Shown in pieces: positions 24,801 through 37,400 of a stretch of DNA of 64,000 nucleotides (the stretch's first letter is position 1; every line of letters begins with the position of its first letter). The stretch spans positions 451,414-515,413 of the forward strand of contig NW_023503307.1 in assembly GCF_014529535.1 (NCBI RefSeq), written 5' to 3'. Made by a program: the position numbers and the translations under genes. Under the pieces are notes generated by a model. That model searched no databases. It was not told where the DNA came from and saw nothing but the letters and a program-made list of their open reading frames with translations. The DNA comes from Bradysia coprophila (Eukaryota; Arthropoda; Insecta; Diptera; Sciaridae).

Positions 24801-27565
24801 AGCGGAACGCTGTGTATACAAGTACACGGGGGTGATATATGGTTAAGGTGTTATTCACCTTTCAAAATTATGTTAATTGTGATATATGATTCGTATAAGA
24901 TGGAGATGATGCTGGATCGTGCTGAACACAGTATTGTCTCTATTATATGTTTGTATATATCATATAGCAGTTAATGATGCAATATTTGAACGCTGGTGCA
25001 TCATCATTAACATAACCGGGAGAGAATCAATGACACCCCAGTCATTAATACTCATTATCTAAAAACCGAACGCATAAAATGATGGCAATGATGTAAATGA
25101 TGATGATGATTATTTGGTTATGTATATTTGTGTATGGTTTCTGAGGAGAACAATTATCGATTTTATTTCCACCGCATATACTATAGTCCCAGGTCTGTCT
25201 CTATTGCGGTTGTTAGATGGTGGTGTCTTATTTGATTCTCGGCGCGAAAAGGGTTCGGTTCGAATTTAATTTAGCTAAGAAGGTATGCTTTGTATGGGCG
25301 AAGGAGACAGAACTCGGATGGTAACAGCGTTTTGATTTTCGTTATATGTGGGATATTATGGCAGCAGATGACGATGGGTTATAAAGCTGTGTGATTTTAC
25401 GTGGAGTGTGAGGTATGAGAGATGTATGTGGTCGATTAGTTGTGGTTTTGTATTTGAGTATGGATTGTAAATTACGAATGGGTTATATGTATACCCCATT
25501 CACGGTATATCAATCTCAAGCGATGGACTGTGTGTTTCAAAATTTTCATGGTTGAGAATTTAATGGAACAAAAATGTCGTTACTTTTCCACAGTCGCATC
25601 GCATAAAGAAGAGTCGCAATTTCAATTTTTGTGTGTGTGTGTTTCGGCTTAACACGAAAATAGGTATACGCAATGAAGCGACCTATTTCGCCTAGAAGAA
25701 GAGGAAATAACATTTTACGAGACTTAAAGACAATAGAAACATTTTGCCTGTAAATGAGGCGAGACAACGAACCGGACTAATTTTCGATGAAATAGTTGAT
25801 TGAATTGTGAAATATTTACCATTTTCCGACCGTTTTTTAAGACATTTTGTGAATCGACTCTATATTGATTCTACGAATTTCAAATAAAAATCAACAAAGT
25901 TTCTGACTCAGTCATCGCTTTTGTTTCATCGGAAATTTACCCCAATAACCCAATTACGATCAATTAGGACTAATTCATGAAGTATATGACTGGCGTTGCT
26001 GTACGCTTCTTCCCACTGTATATCTATACGTATATCTCCAACAAATTTTGTTATCGTTTGCACGAACTAATCCAGTAACGGAAAATGTCTTCTGTGCATT
26101 CCACAGACGCTAACTTTTTCTTTGTAGAAGAGTGAAAAAAAACGGCAACCAATACATACTCAGACCACAGACCAGCACATCAATGCCAACTGAAGAGATA
26201 AACAACCATCTATTCCCATATCAATCTATCAATATGCACACGAATGTTCCGTAATATAATTGGCTTCGCCACATCGTAATATACCTTGTGAACAATATAG
26301 AGGTATATATTATGTACCCAAAGAACCCGAAAGTATACAACGCAGACCATTTCATTCCAACTGTCTTGTTGACCGAAATCGATAAACAACAAAAAAAAAC
26401 GAAGGAAAAAAATTCAAACTAAAAAGACGAAATAGCCAACCGTATTCATTCCCATCAATTCATATTGAACATATGTCGCTGTGAAAATTGTCTTTCAGTT
26501 GTTGCTCGATTAAGGAATTTAATGGAATACCAAATACAACAATGAAAGGGTCTCTCGTTTCACCGCATATATACTTCCAGGCTATTTTACCTAACTCGTT
26601 ACGATTCAATTTAAACCGACAAATATTCAGTTCCACGGAAACCGACCGCTGTGAAGCCGAGAAGAAACTTCTTTAAAAAAAAAAAAAAAACAGAAGACAA
26701 TCCGGAGAATGCATTGAAATTGCTATAACATCATCCCAACCCACAGAACTAATTTCACATCGAAATTTCGTTTATTCCATCGATGTTTTAATGCAAAGTT
26801 CAAAAGAGTATCAAAGAAACAGTCAATGCTATGCGAGAAGCACCACATTTTTCGATTATACACATCCGCACCACTACTATCACACGCATCCAAAAACATC
26901 GACCGAAAAATCCGCTTCAAGTACCTAAACACAGAACTACCAGTCATCCACACGATAGCCGAACGGCAATTCTGCTGCTCTCGCCCATGTTATTCATTAC
27001 TCATACTCATCCACACCAAAAAAATACCGAAAAAATATAATCAAATAACACAAGAACCAGCACACAGCGAGCTCGGCATAACGTCAATACAGAAAATCCA
27101 AGTGGCAAATGCACAGCCACATCTATGAAATATCATCGAACAACCTTGTGTGGTTGTCTGTTGTCTCACCATCTTGATTCTTACGAAACGTATAACCGAA
27201 ATCCAAAATGGTGGACTCTGCCATTCAGCAGTTCCTATGACTAACTACTTTTTCTTTAAATGTGTACACCAACTCTGGGTTTGATCTAGTTCTCATGTTC
27301 AATATATTAATCGGAACCGACGTAAATTCTCTAACATTTTGCGAGTATAATGTCGATTCCGGGCAGAGGTTCGGAATTTTTTTATTTCGGTTTGTGAATC
27401 TGGTTCGGAAAAATGATCAAAACTTACTTTGATATTGACACAAGCCTGAATTTTTGATGAAAGGGGCTCTTTGTCGGCTGCAGCGGTCGCAAAAATTGGT
27501 ACACATTCAGAGTCTGGTGCTAAACACAGTCGACATCCACCTCGTCGAATGAGATTTTCAGTCAT
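18845..27565 (-). CDS. ZAD-type multi-C2H2 zinc-finger protein, nuclear regulator
   Basis: Four exons on the minus strand: 27565-27428, 24111-23776, 23707-23507 and 22906-18845. All introns are phase 0, giving 1578 residues. The N-terminus is a ZAD domain: CRLC at residues 11-14 and CHAC at 58-61. ZAD is an arthropod zinc-finger-associated dimerisation domain. A Gln-rich coiled stretch (about 115-145) and an acidic exon 3 with an IKSEP sumoylation-like site follow. Exon 4 encodes about 25 C2H2 or C2HC fingers in two or three groups, split by acidic tracts. The fingers are irregularly spaced and lack TGEKP linkers. DNA or chromatin binding in the nucleus is inferred from the domains. Its size and layout recall Drosophila Hangover, but I cannot confirm orthology. 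The 4-kb exon 4 contrasts with a 3.3-kb intron 1. Confidence 0.9.
24112..27427. other. Intron 1 of the ZAD zinc-finger gene
   Basis: A 3.3-kb intron splits the ZAD domain between its two Cys pairs. It is AT-rich with short simple repeats such as the GATGAT run near 25095. No exon, RNA gene or clear transposon is visible. Confidence 0.75.
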
Positions 27566-30500
27566 TTTTTCCTTCTATTTAATAGACTTTCGATTACTTC
27601 ACTTTTGCACCAAAACAATTCATTAATAAAAATATGGAAAATCACTTATTTTATCAGAAAATTTTCTAAACAAAATTAATTTAATTTTTTTTATTTGATA
27701 TTAATTTTCATTTAGATTGAAACGTCCATCCAACTACTTGTCCAACTGCTCGTCACAAACTGAGCTCAGTAAAATGTCACCGAGTTTTACACACCGCAAT
27801 GAATTGTCGATCAACACAGCCATCTACAATTGAATGCCGTGTCACTTTCACGTCAGATGGAATATGTTTTCTGTGATGATGGAATTTTTCAATTTAAATT
27901 ATTCGATTGTTGTTTTCGAGATGCGGTAAATTGAAATTTATTTCTTGTTTAATTGATTTATGAAAATTGTCTTTAAAGCTTGAAGTTGTGTAAAGCTCTT
28001 AATGGTGTAGACACGCCCAACAAGTATTTGAATGTTTCATTTTGGGAATTTTTCAGTGTATAGCTGTTCTGTCAAAATTGAAGTTTATTACAATCCGATT
28101 TGTGCGCCACTAGCGACTACATACTGAAGCATCATGAGAACTATAGGTTTGTTCCAAGGCTGTATAAATTGTCAAGTTTAATACACAGAACCATAACCTC
28201 AATAATATTTCTGTGTAAATCGCGTGGGCGACGTTGCTCGATTTGTATGAAATATCACGTTGTTCGGGTGGTTCGGGTTGTCAAAGTTCGTGTTTACAGT
28301 TACTTGAAACAAACCTATATCGTAAGTGCGCTTCAGAATTTGAATTTTGGGTGAATCAGCTACGGGCTCGGGCTTTTTTCGAATGTTCATAGTTTCGCTG
28401 AGGGTAAAGAAACGCCCTATCGCTAATGTGAGTGATTTAGCAATGTGTTTGTTTACACCTTGTCACTTTTCATTTTCAATTTCCAACGGGATTACTGGCG
28501 TCAATAGGTGACATAATTATGTTGATAGGAAATCAAATCGTTTGTTTCATTTTTTCACATCTGATGTACAGGTAAAATTGTCCAAATTTAGAAATTTCGC
28601 TTGTTGTAAAATTTTCCGACTACTCGTACCTTGTGCAGTTAAACATAGCGACACTCACGAAGGCAAGAGGCTTCAAAATTTAAATAGCTCAGTTGATTTT
28701 TTTTTATATTAAAAAAAAATCCTTTCAGAACCTAGTATGGGGTATGAAGAACGAAGTGGAGAGAAGGACCTTTTACTAACATTTTCGAAAGATTTATTAC
28801 TAACACATTGCCCCTGATACCCTGTTTCAGATCAAATTTTCGTTATATTAAGATCAGATTGTCATACTCTCATAAATAACCATGACTTCATTTCCACCAC
28901 CAAAATATTCCACTTAACTCTTTCCTAGGCGTCTAAAACTAACTATTTTCACTGTCTTCGGTATTATATCTTGTACGATACAAAAATAAACATCTGTTCG
29001 CCATTAGTGATCTTTACAATAAAAAGTGGATAATAGAGAAAAACCAAAACTCTTTACCATAACAAAAATGTAATCGAAATTCACTTAATGTGGCTTTGTT
29101 ATAAGGTGGCTTAATTTACAAACCCTCTATACACCAGACACACCATCAGTGTTTTCAATGTGTTTCACACAGACACATTGAAAAGAAATTAGGTTTGCAT
29201 TTTACGGCATTTTATACCTAATCTTGGAGCACGGTTTATTAGTGCTTAGAAAGGTGTATTATCTACCTGAACCGGTGTGTTACCTAGAAAACGTATCTTT
29301 CATTATCTAGTGTTAGTTTAGTAGAGTATCCTGACGCTATAGAATTTGATCAAAAGATAATGTAACACATTGGGCTATAGTTATAATAACGAGGCGAATA
29401 CTCCGTTCTATAAAGTAACGGCGCGGGTATTTAGTAAATAAATGTTTTTTTTTATATACATTTCGAACTCACATCGGTTCGGCTATATGTAAAAATGAGA
29501 AGAAGACAATACGAAAATCGCAATCTTTCTGTTTGAACAGTTTCCTTCATTTCGACTAAGTACGCTACGTATCTGGAAAAATTCCCGTATGAAAGAAATT
29601 TCCGGTGTCTGAGCGTATCTGCAATTTAGTTATAATGAAGAGGGGCAAATCATATAGACAGACTATCAGCTTGATGTTTTCGTTGAACACTAATAATTGA
29701 AATAGACTTCGGAGCCGCTAAATATTTGCCAATATTCAACCATTTATTATCTGTTGTGTATTGTATCACTGTTCTTGACCCGCATTACCCAATAAGAGTG
29801 CGGTACATATCAATGGGACAAATGGTGGAAATTATGTTTCTTTTGTGAACTCAAGAATATATTCCGAAACCTTTGTCCTCATGAAATTTAGACTACTGTC
29901 AACGCACTTCAAGCAGTGTGTCGAACAAACATTAGCACTGTAAAAAAATCTGGAAATTTTTTTCATACAAATTAGTACTCTATTTGGCAGCTGTCATTTA
30001 CCGCACTTTTGCTTGAAGTGCGTTGGTACTGTTCAATTTTAATTTCGCTCACGTTGCTGGAGTAAAAAATCATTTCGTATCGAACAGGTAGGTTAATCTT
30101 TCACATACAGCAGGTATGTCAACATTTTTACTAACTGATCTACTATTTCATTTGATTGAAATATTTTCAAGAGATTGATTTCAAATCTTTTACTTCATTT
30201 TTTTTTGAAAACATGGTTTTTGTTAAAGAACGCACTAGTCTGAGCTTATCGTTTATACCTGAATTCGTTATAGACAACAGGTGATAGTCATCTTTGCTCT
30301 TGTTGGAATTTCCTCCCTCGGTGAACAAATAACTACCTCACTTTTATATTTTTTTCATTTTCTCTGATTTTTAAAATCGTCGCGATTATGGCGATATTCA
30401 CAATTTCACTGAAAATTTCATTTCATTTCCTCTGCGCTATCCATCCGACGATATTTTTTTTTGCTTCGATCAAGTCCACATTTTATGCAGTAAAATTTCG

Positions 30501-32312
30501 ATCAAATGCTGTATATACCATCGCGTCATATATACACTTCCTTAATACAGAAGAAAATAAGAATTTAAAAAAAATTCCACGCTGCGTAAAATGTACACAT
30601 AAACAACAAAACTACCAGCAGATGTATCGTTAATTCATCTACCATGACAACCAACACCAGTTCTCACAAATACACGTTTCCCGATTTATTTGAAAATGAA
30701 TGAATATAAAGAATAAGGGATGCCATACCTGATGAAGCCCAGCAGAGGGTTTGTTAGCTATGTTTGCCTCACATACTGTTCGTTAATATCGAACTACAGC
30801 AAGCCAATTCCTAAGATTTCCATTCTTACATTGATATATATAACGAACACAAACGGATATGCGAGCTATAAAACGACATGGTAACAAGTTAGATAACGGA
30901 CCCTCATACAAAGTTAGTGTCGTGTTGCCCATTTTAGAGAATCGCCAAGTTTACGTCGATTGTATGTATATAAAATACGGAGTTTCATACTTGAGCAGTT
31001 GAGTATCACACATTGAATGAAAATCATTCCTTTTATTAAAATACACCAGTAATGTAAAGTCGATTCATCAAACCCGAAGGCTTACTTTCAAATTCGAACG
31101 AAATTTTCGTACAGAATTTTTGAATCGAAAATTTCGTCTTGAAGATGTACCTAAAACAAACATTTAGAAAGACGATACTACGATAACCGAGAGCGTTATA
31201 CATGAAAAATGAAGAAGAAACCCATTATCGATTGCTTCGTACTGGTGTATAGAGTAAGAGTGTAGGTATACCAAACCAACCTTTAACTGTTCGGATTAGG
31301 TGCGGGAACAGAACAGAGAAACGAATGTGACGGTTCAGAATTTTTTTTTTTTTTCGTTTTCTTGTATAATGAGGGAGAGGATGTATGTACATAAAGCAGA
31401 AGTGGACTGAATATGAAAAATGTCTTTGTGTGGCATTTTTGTACTCAATCGAAGCAGATGGGTCTCTGTTTGAGTGGTTTGTTGGGTTCAGCCACCAAAA
31501 ATATCGTGCATCGTGGATTATAAATGTTAGCCAACAGTTTGTTCGCTTGAGTTGTGTTGAAACTTTGGTATGGAAACAAGTTTTTGATTTATTAGTATGT
31601 TGTGGCTGGTTGGATGCGACATCAGGCTGCATAATAGCGAAAATGTATCAAACTGATCAGCTTCGCATTGGAACCATAATACTCATGTTCCTTCTCCAGT
31701 TATTATGCTGAAAATAATCATCAAGAATTTCTAATATTCCAATTTGCATAAACAATTGGTTGGGTTCCATAAACAAAATATTTGACAAAGCGAATGTTCA
31801 ATTTGTCGTCCAAGGATAGCGTACCGTTCCTCATACCCGCAAAACGAACCGAATCAATAATGCCATACCATTTAAACGAAGGTACAGTCATGTCTTTACG
31901 TCTTTTTTATTAAAAACAATCCAAGAATATGAGAACCAGCAGTCAGTTGTGTTTATGGTCGGTTGAGTGTGGAGGTAGATTTTAAGCATTTTCTGAGAAA
32001 TGAAGCGTAATTATACCGTACACATATGCACGATGGCAGAGCGTGGAACGTTTGCCTTTACTATTCATAAACTGCGTGAAGAAGGGTTGTTAGGCTGGTA
32101 ATATGGGGAATTTCCATTTTATTTTCTAAACCATTTTCCGAATCGAGGATGACATGTTTTTAGTACAGCTTGTCGGATTCGTTGGACTTTGTATTGCATG
32201 TAGAGGACGTGTATCATCGTTTCTGTATTTTTTTTTTTTTTTGACATTCGTTACGACTGATGTCCGGTTTATTTACAAATTTTACAAAAATTTAAAGAAA
32301 AATTATTTCTCC
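27566..32312. other. Intergenic DNA between the zinc-finger gene and shugoshin
   Basis: The first 200 bp or so probably hold the 5' UTR and promoter of the zinc-finger gene. One MITE (29899-30026) and a small hairpin (29153-29185, arms TTTTCAATGTGT) are visible. Overlapping frames at 31225-31711 lie on both strands and resemble nothing known. An AATAAA complement at 32268-32273 suits the shugoshin 3' end. Confidence 0.55.
29899..30026. mobile_element. MITE of the CAACGCACTTC family, copy 1
   Basis: A 128-bp element with ends TCAACGCACTTCAAGC and the reverse complement of CCAACGCACTTCAAGC. It is flanked by the 5-bp direct repeat TACTG (29894-29898 and 30027-30031). It shares the internal motif AGTACTCTATTTGGCAGCTG with copy 3. 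Confidence 0.85.
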
Positions 32313-33975
32313 CTAACGAGGACGTCGAAGTTTTGTATTCAATTTCGGTTCGGATAGGACCACTGGTGCTGCTTTCCGTCTTGGCCTGCCCGATGAAACG
32401 CTGCTCGAAGTGGACGACTGAGATGTCGTTGATAATGTTCTGCTCGATGTTCTCGATTTGGATGATTTGGCTGGAATGGTTGTATCGTCCGATGTATCAC
32501 TGCTAGCATTGCTGTTTCGATATGGTGTACTGGACACTAAGCTTTGTTCTTCCATGTTGCCGTAGGTCAGACTTATTGACTGATCGGACACGGTGGTGGC
32601 TTTCTTCTTGTTCGCTGGCAATTTCTTTGACGGTTTTGACGGAGTGGACTTATCAAACGTGTCACTGTCAACACTAATTACCGATGAAGTATTTTTGCTG
32701 ATCGAGTGTGTGCTAATGGTATCGTTGGCCGTTTCATTTTCCTTATCGGAATCATCGTCGTTCGTTATGGTTGAATCATCGTGAGCAACGAGTATTGAGG
32801 TTTGATTGAGGGAATAGGAATTTTCGGAATTATTTTCCGCATCACTTTCCTCCTCCGATGATTCATTTCCACTAATGACCCCATTATCCACTACGCTGAA
32901 AACAGTAAATTCACTTTCCTCACGAGCTACGCCGTTTCCTTGAACACTAGTTTCGTTCTCCTCATTAGTTTCGTCATGGGCTTTATTACCTCCGTCGCTT
33001 TCTTCATCACTTCTGTCGCTTTCTTCATCACTTCCGTCGCTTTCCTCATCACTTCCGCTGTTTTCTTCATCACTTGCGCTGTTTTCTTCATCATTTTCGC
33101 AGCTTTCTTCATCGCTTTCACCACTGTCTTCATCACTGACACCACCTTCTTCAACGTTCTTCCCATTGTCTTCAACGTTCTTCAACGCTCTTGCTACTTT
33201 CTTCATCACTGGCACCACTTTCTTCATCACTGCCACCGCGTTCATCGTCACTAGCGTCACTTTCTTCATCATCTCCAACTTTTACTCCATCAGTTTTACA
33301 ACTTTGCTCATCTGCCAGTTGGCTTTCTTCTAAAATTTCGTTGCCTGTTTGTACAGGACTTAAAACGCCATCCAGACTGTCCTTGCTCTCTTCGTCACTT
33401 TCAACTTTACTGTTGTCGATGATGGTATCGCTTCCACTTGCACCACTTGAGTCCGGTAGCTCGGCAGAAACGTCAGCAAAAATTTCATTTTCATCTTCCT
33501 CCTCGATGGTATCCATAGAATCTGCTACGCTGTCATCATTCCGCCTCTGCGATCGACTTTTGTTCGAATCAAACGATTTACTAACTCGGCGTGAATTATC
33601 AACGTTCTGCGGAACTGACGACTTTGGGCTACCTACAATTTGGTCTACCAAAGCATTGCAAGTTTCATGAAGGTTATTAGCACCCGATATGCTGTTGAAT
33701 GTGTCTGCGTTAGTTTTAAGAATGCACGTTAACGAAGTGACGTGAGTTATGTACAATTTCGTGATCTCATCGTATTTAGTCTGATATTTGCAGCAATCCA
33801 TTCGTAGTTGCATTAATTCGGCCTCAGAAGCTCGCAATGCATTTTTCAGCGTAGAAATTTCGATCCGTTGTGTACTCAATGTCCTGCTGATTTGTTTATT
33901 GATCAGCATGTACTGCTTCAATTTGCTGTCGACATCTTCCACAACGATGCTACTCGAACGGTTATTTTCGCCCAT
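32313..33975 (-). CDS. mei-S332: Shugoshin/MEI-S332, protector of centromeric cohesion (frameshifted here)
   Basis: Shugoshin holds PP2A at centromeres and shields cohesin in meiosis. The first ATG (33975) opens MGENNRSSS, followed by the N-terminal coiled coil (KLKQYMLINKQISRTLSTQ). The C-terminus carries the shugoshin box, RPRRKAAPVVLSEPKLNTKL, near the stop at 32313-32315. The middle is acidic and repetitive, built on SDEES units. The two halves are in different frames: the first stops at 33172-33174 and the second is open from upstream of 33278. A 10-bp near-duplication (GTTCTTCAAC at 33177-33186) sits at the junction and would explain the shift. With its frame bridged, the gene would give about 550 residues, longer than fly MEI-S332 (about 400). 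No intron is evident. It may be an allele, an assembly error or a true lesion. Confidence 0.85.
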
Positions 33976-35458
33976 AATAAATGGCAAAATACTTGTTCGC
34001 TGATTGCCGTTACACGAAAAATGATTTTTCCGTTTCAACAGTTAAAGCTCAAATATAATTAACACAAAAAGTCGGTCCCGGATTATAAACAAAAAGAGCA
34101 CGCGTGGACGAACTTATGTCTTTCGAAAACACAATGTTGACAAATCAAATTTTGCGTTCTTAGGTAGGGTAAATATAAGGATTGCTGTAATGATGGTGTC
34201 ACTCTTTGTAAGTCCATTTTTAGACCATAATTTGTGTAAATGTTGGTTTCAGTTGAAAACATAAAAAAGAACCAGTACGGAGGGTGTACAAAATATAGTT
34301 ATTTGATCTTTGATACATTCAGTAATTACGTTGCAAGATCTTTTTACTCAATATAAGCCTACGGAAAGTGAGTCATAACTCCATCCACATGAGAATTAAA
34401 ACTCATTTGTGGGGGTGAGTGAGTATAATAACTTATGTAATTCCACGAAAGGGCCTAATCACTGAGACCCCGCTAAATGAAATTCGTCTATGAAAAAAAT
34501 GAAAAATGAAAAATGAAAAAAATTCCAGAGGTGCAATGGGGTAAACAAAAATTACTCGGAATATGATTGTGCATTGAATAAATATTCCTTTTCGGAACTT
34601 TTGATTTTGTCAAGCTAAGTGTGGCGTTTGTAGCTGGAGCCGAGGGCTAAATTCAATGTTCCAAACAATTACGTAAGCCATTTTACAGCTCTAAATATTA
34701 TACAGATTCCCTTAAAAATCGTTCTAAGCTGTGATTTTCTCAGGCCCGTAGCCAGACCACAATTTCAGGGGTAAGTTTTTCTGAAAAAGCTTGCAAGTCC
34801 GAAGAACCGAGTTTAAACCTATCTTTTATTAAGCTCAATGCACACCAGACGTCGATAACGTGTTTCGATCAAAACCCTATGATAAGCATCAAGGGACAAA
34901 GAGAAATTTGATCAAAATACTTTTTCGACTGATTTCCATTTAGTACGAGCGAAGCGAGCGTTTTTTTTTTCAACAAAATATAGAGGTATGGAAAATGAGT
35001 ACTCTAGTAGAAGAGAGAAAAGTGAAATCTTACATCTTTTCTGAATAAGAAAACTTTTAAATTTCGAGTTTCACCTTAAAGGATCTCGAGTATTTTCTAT
35101 ATTCTAAAATTAACGAATAAGCTCCGAAAAATGATTCGAAAATACTGAGCTTGTTATTTCAAAATCAAGATACAAAAGTATCTATAGAGAACGTAAACAT
35201 GAAATCTGGGCGATTCACTTCATCACAAGATAGTAGCAATAGTAGTCAAGGAGATATGAGAGTTCTCCCTATTAGATTTTACGCCGATAATGTGACCCAC
35301 AGTATTTCGTGTTCACGTTAAACGTCACATCGAAAATAAAACCATTGCTCTCAGAGATCTTTTCCCTCGTTCAGTGCTTAATTTACTACTAATTTGGTGA
35401 AACTTAATAGTGTGAGGAAGAGGAATTCAATAAAATAAAATATCTGAAATACAGTTAA
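33976..35458. other. Shugoshin 5' flank and intergenic DNA
   Basis: It contains the probable shugoshin promoter and 5' UTR. The open frame extends upstream of the ATG to a TTG at 34038 but shows no conserved sequence there. Short GAAAAAT repeats lie near 34491-34520. No gene is recognisable. Confidence 0.55.
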
Positions 35459-35686
35459 GAGTGATATCGCCGAAACATTGAACAAAATCAGACATTTTGG
35501 GACAATGGGTCACAGATATTATTGACTTATAGCTCATTCGATTCGGTGAACTTTTGCGAGTAAAACGTAGTACTACGTTTGGTGTCATATATTTTGAGCT
35601 CTAAAATCGTTTTCTCGCGATTAGTCGAGTAAAACAACTTTGGGAAAAAACTCTCGCTCAGGGACTAGGGAAAATCACCTATTTTT

Positions 35687-36948
35687 AGCCCCGTACGAAG
35701 TACAAGGGGCTAATAGGATTACGATGCCGTGTGTAATTGATGGAATTCGAAGCAGACGGTAAGGGCAAAGTGTTTGCCTATGTTCATAGATAACGAATCC
35801 GCAATAAAAATTTTGTCTGTCCGTCCGTCCGTCCGTCCGTCCGTCCGTCTGTCCGTCCGTCCGTCCGTCCGTCTGTCCGTCCGTCCGTCCGTCTGTCCGT
35901 CCGTCTGTCCGTCCGTCCGTCCGTCCGTCCGTCTGTCCGTCCGTCCGTCCGTCCGTCCGTCTGTCACGTCGATATCTTGAGTAAATCAAATCCGATTTCA
36001 AAAAAAAAATTTCCCTGAAATATAGTCGAAATAGTGAGGCTAAGTTCGAAGATGGGCAATTTTGGGTCGACCCCTCCCGAGCTGGGGCCCCATAACTGAT
36101 TTAACGTTTTCCGAAGATATCTGCGGCCATTCAAAGGCTAAACATGTAAGTGATACGTCAAATAAAAGGTATTTACAATACCGATCGACAAAAAAAAAGT
36201 TTATGGAAATCAGATGATCGACTCGTTAGTTAGACCCTTGGAGTGAACTAGGTACAGGGTGGCAAGCCGTTTTTGCTTGTAGGTTGGCCAAATTTGAACG
36301 GATTTCGATGGATTTTGCTTTATTAGATAGGTATTGACCGTACCAATCAGGGGAAAAAAAGTTCTTGGAATTCGGTTTACAGAAGCGTGAGCTAGGTCTC
36401 TTGGAGTGAGCTTATATGTGGCTACTCGGCCGTACAGTGAACGTGGTGTTTTTTGTTAATATATCGAGTAAACTTTGACCGAATTTCATGAATTTTTTGT
36501 TGTTTGAAAGGTATTATTGAATGTAAAGCAGCTGTACTAATTTCCACCTCCTAACAAAATGGCCGTCTGCCGCCATTTTGGATTTTTGTAAAAACAATAG
36601 AAATCGGTGAAAATGATACTTACAAAGTTACTGATCAGTGGGAAGTGATTGGTTATGTGTGTGGGGTGTTTCAAGCATCCCAAATATGGATATCTATTTA
36701 TAAATATATACAGCTATATTGAGCTATATAACGGTGTAGATAGTTCTTTTGAGCTATATACTAGCATATTTATTAGTAAAATGTTTATTTATAGGTAAAT
36801 ATAGGTTAATATAAATTGTTGCGCTATGCGCAATTTTTAAGACGTGCACATTTCATAAGAATTTTAGGTTAGTAGGTTTAGGGTAAGAGTAGGGCGACCG
36901 ACGAACTAGGGTCGCGTACGCAATAGATGTACGGGTTCGTACGGGGCT
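35687..36948. mobile_element. Nested module with 13-bp inverted ends AGCCCCGTACGAA
   Basis: It begins AGCCCCGTACGAA (35687-35699) and ends with the reverse complement TTCGTACGGGGCT (36936-36948). Inside are a CCGT microsatellite, a segment (36130-36600) clearly related to 10946-11400, and the palindromic word TTGCGCTATGCGCAA (36819-36833). The same word lies at 13536-13550 in the foldback element. No coding region is visible. Confidence 0.65.
35815..35963. repeat. CCGT/CTGT microsatellite
   Basis: About 150 bp of (CCGT)n with scattered CTGT variants. It gives false open frames of repeated Arg, Ser, Thr and Asp in several frames. It lies near the left end of the nested module. Confidence 0.97.
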
Positions 36949-37400
36949 CAGTCGCAGCTAACGCTCCGACTGTTCTGATGGCTCGTTTCACCTAAAATGA
37001 TTGATATCACCAACAGGTCAACATGGACCTGGTGGTGTGTATACTCAAACTGTGCGTCTCTTCAAGGCCTACAAGACTAGCTAAAAAAGTTTTTTCCCAA
37101 AATTGTTTTACTCGACTAATCGCGACAAAACGATTTTGGAGCTCTTTTGGCAGGCTCTTTTTTTAAGTAGCCGTTCTATCGTGGTAGAACACGCACGGGG
37201 GCCTCTGTTTGGGCCCATTGTGCCCATTTTGGCAGGCTCTTACTTCATGACCTCGAGCGTCGACAACAAAATATATGATACCAAACGTAGTACTAAGTTT
37301 TACTCGTAAAAGTTCAACGAATCGAATGCGCTATAAGTCAATAATATCTGTGACACACTGTCCCAAAGTTGTTCGCAGATTTCGCGATATCACTCTTAAA

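Larger units (their letters stand above)
35459..37395. mobile_element. TTAA-flanked inverted-repeat element with nested module
   Basis: The left end starts GAGTGATATCGCCGAAAC directly after TTAA (35455-35458). The right end is the inverted copy ending before TTAA (37396-37399). Terminal inverted repeats span about 190 bp (35459-35650 and about 37085-37395). The right arm has an extra stretch at 37150-37250 in which TTTTGGCAGGCTCTT occurs twice. TTAA targets are typical of piggyBac, Kolobok and Sola3 elements. The ends match the element at 52276-54060. No transposase is visible. Confidence 0.82.

Noticed and set aside
31225..31711. Overlapping 135- and 108-codon frames on opposite strands
   Set aside because: No conserved motif and no splice context; either could be chance in this AT-rich DNA.
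33976..34038. Shugoshin start at 34038
   Set aside because: That codon is TTG; the first ATG, at 33975, gives the expected short leader before the coiled coil.
35675..36001. Open frames of 80-108 codons with repeating Thr-Asp-Gly-Arg or Ser-Val-Arg-Pro
   Set aside because: They are translations of the CCGT microsatellite on both strands, not genes.
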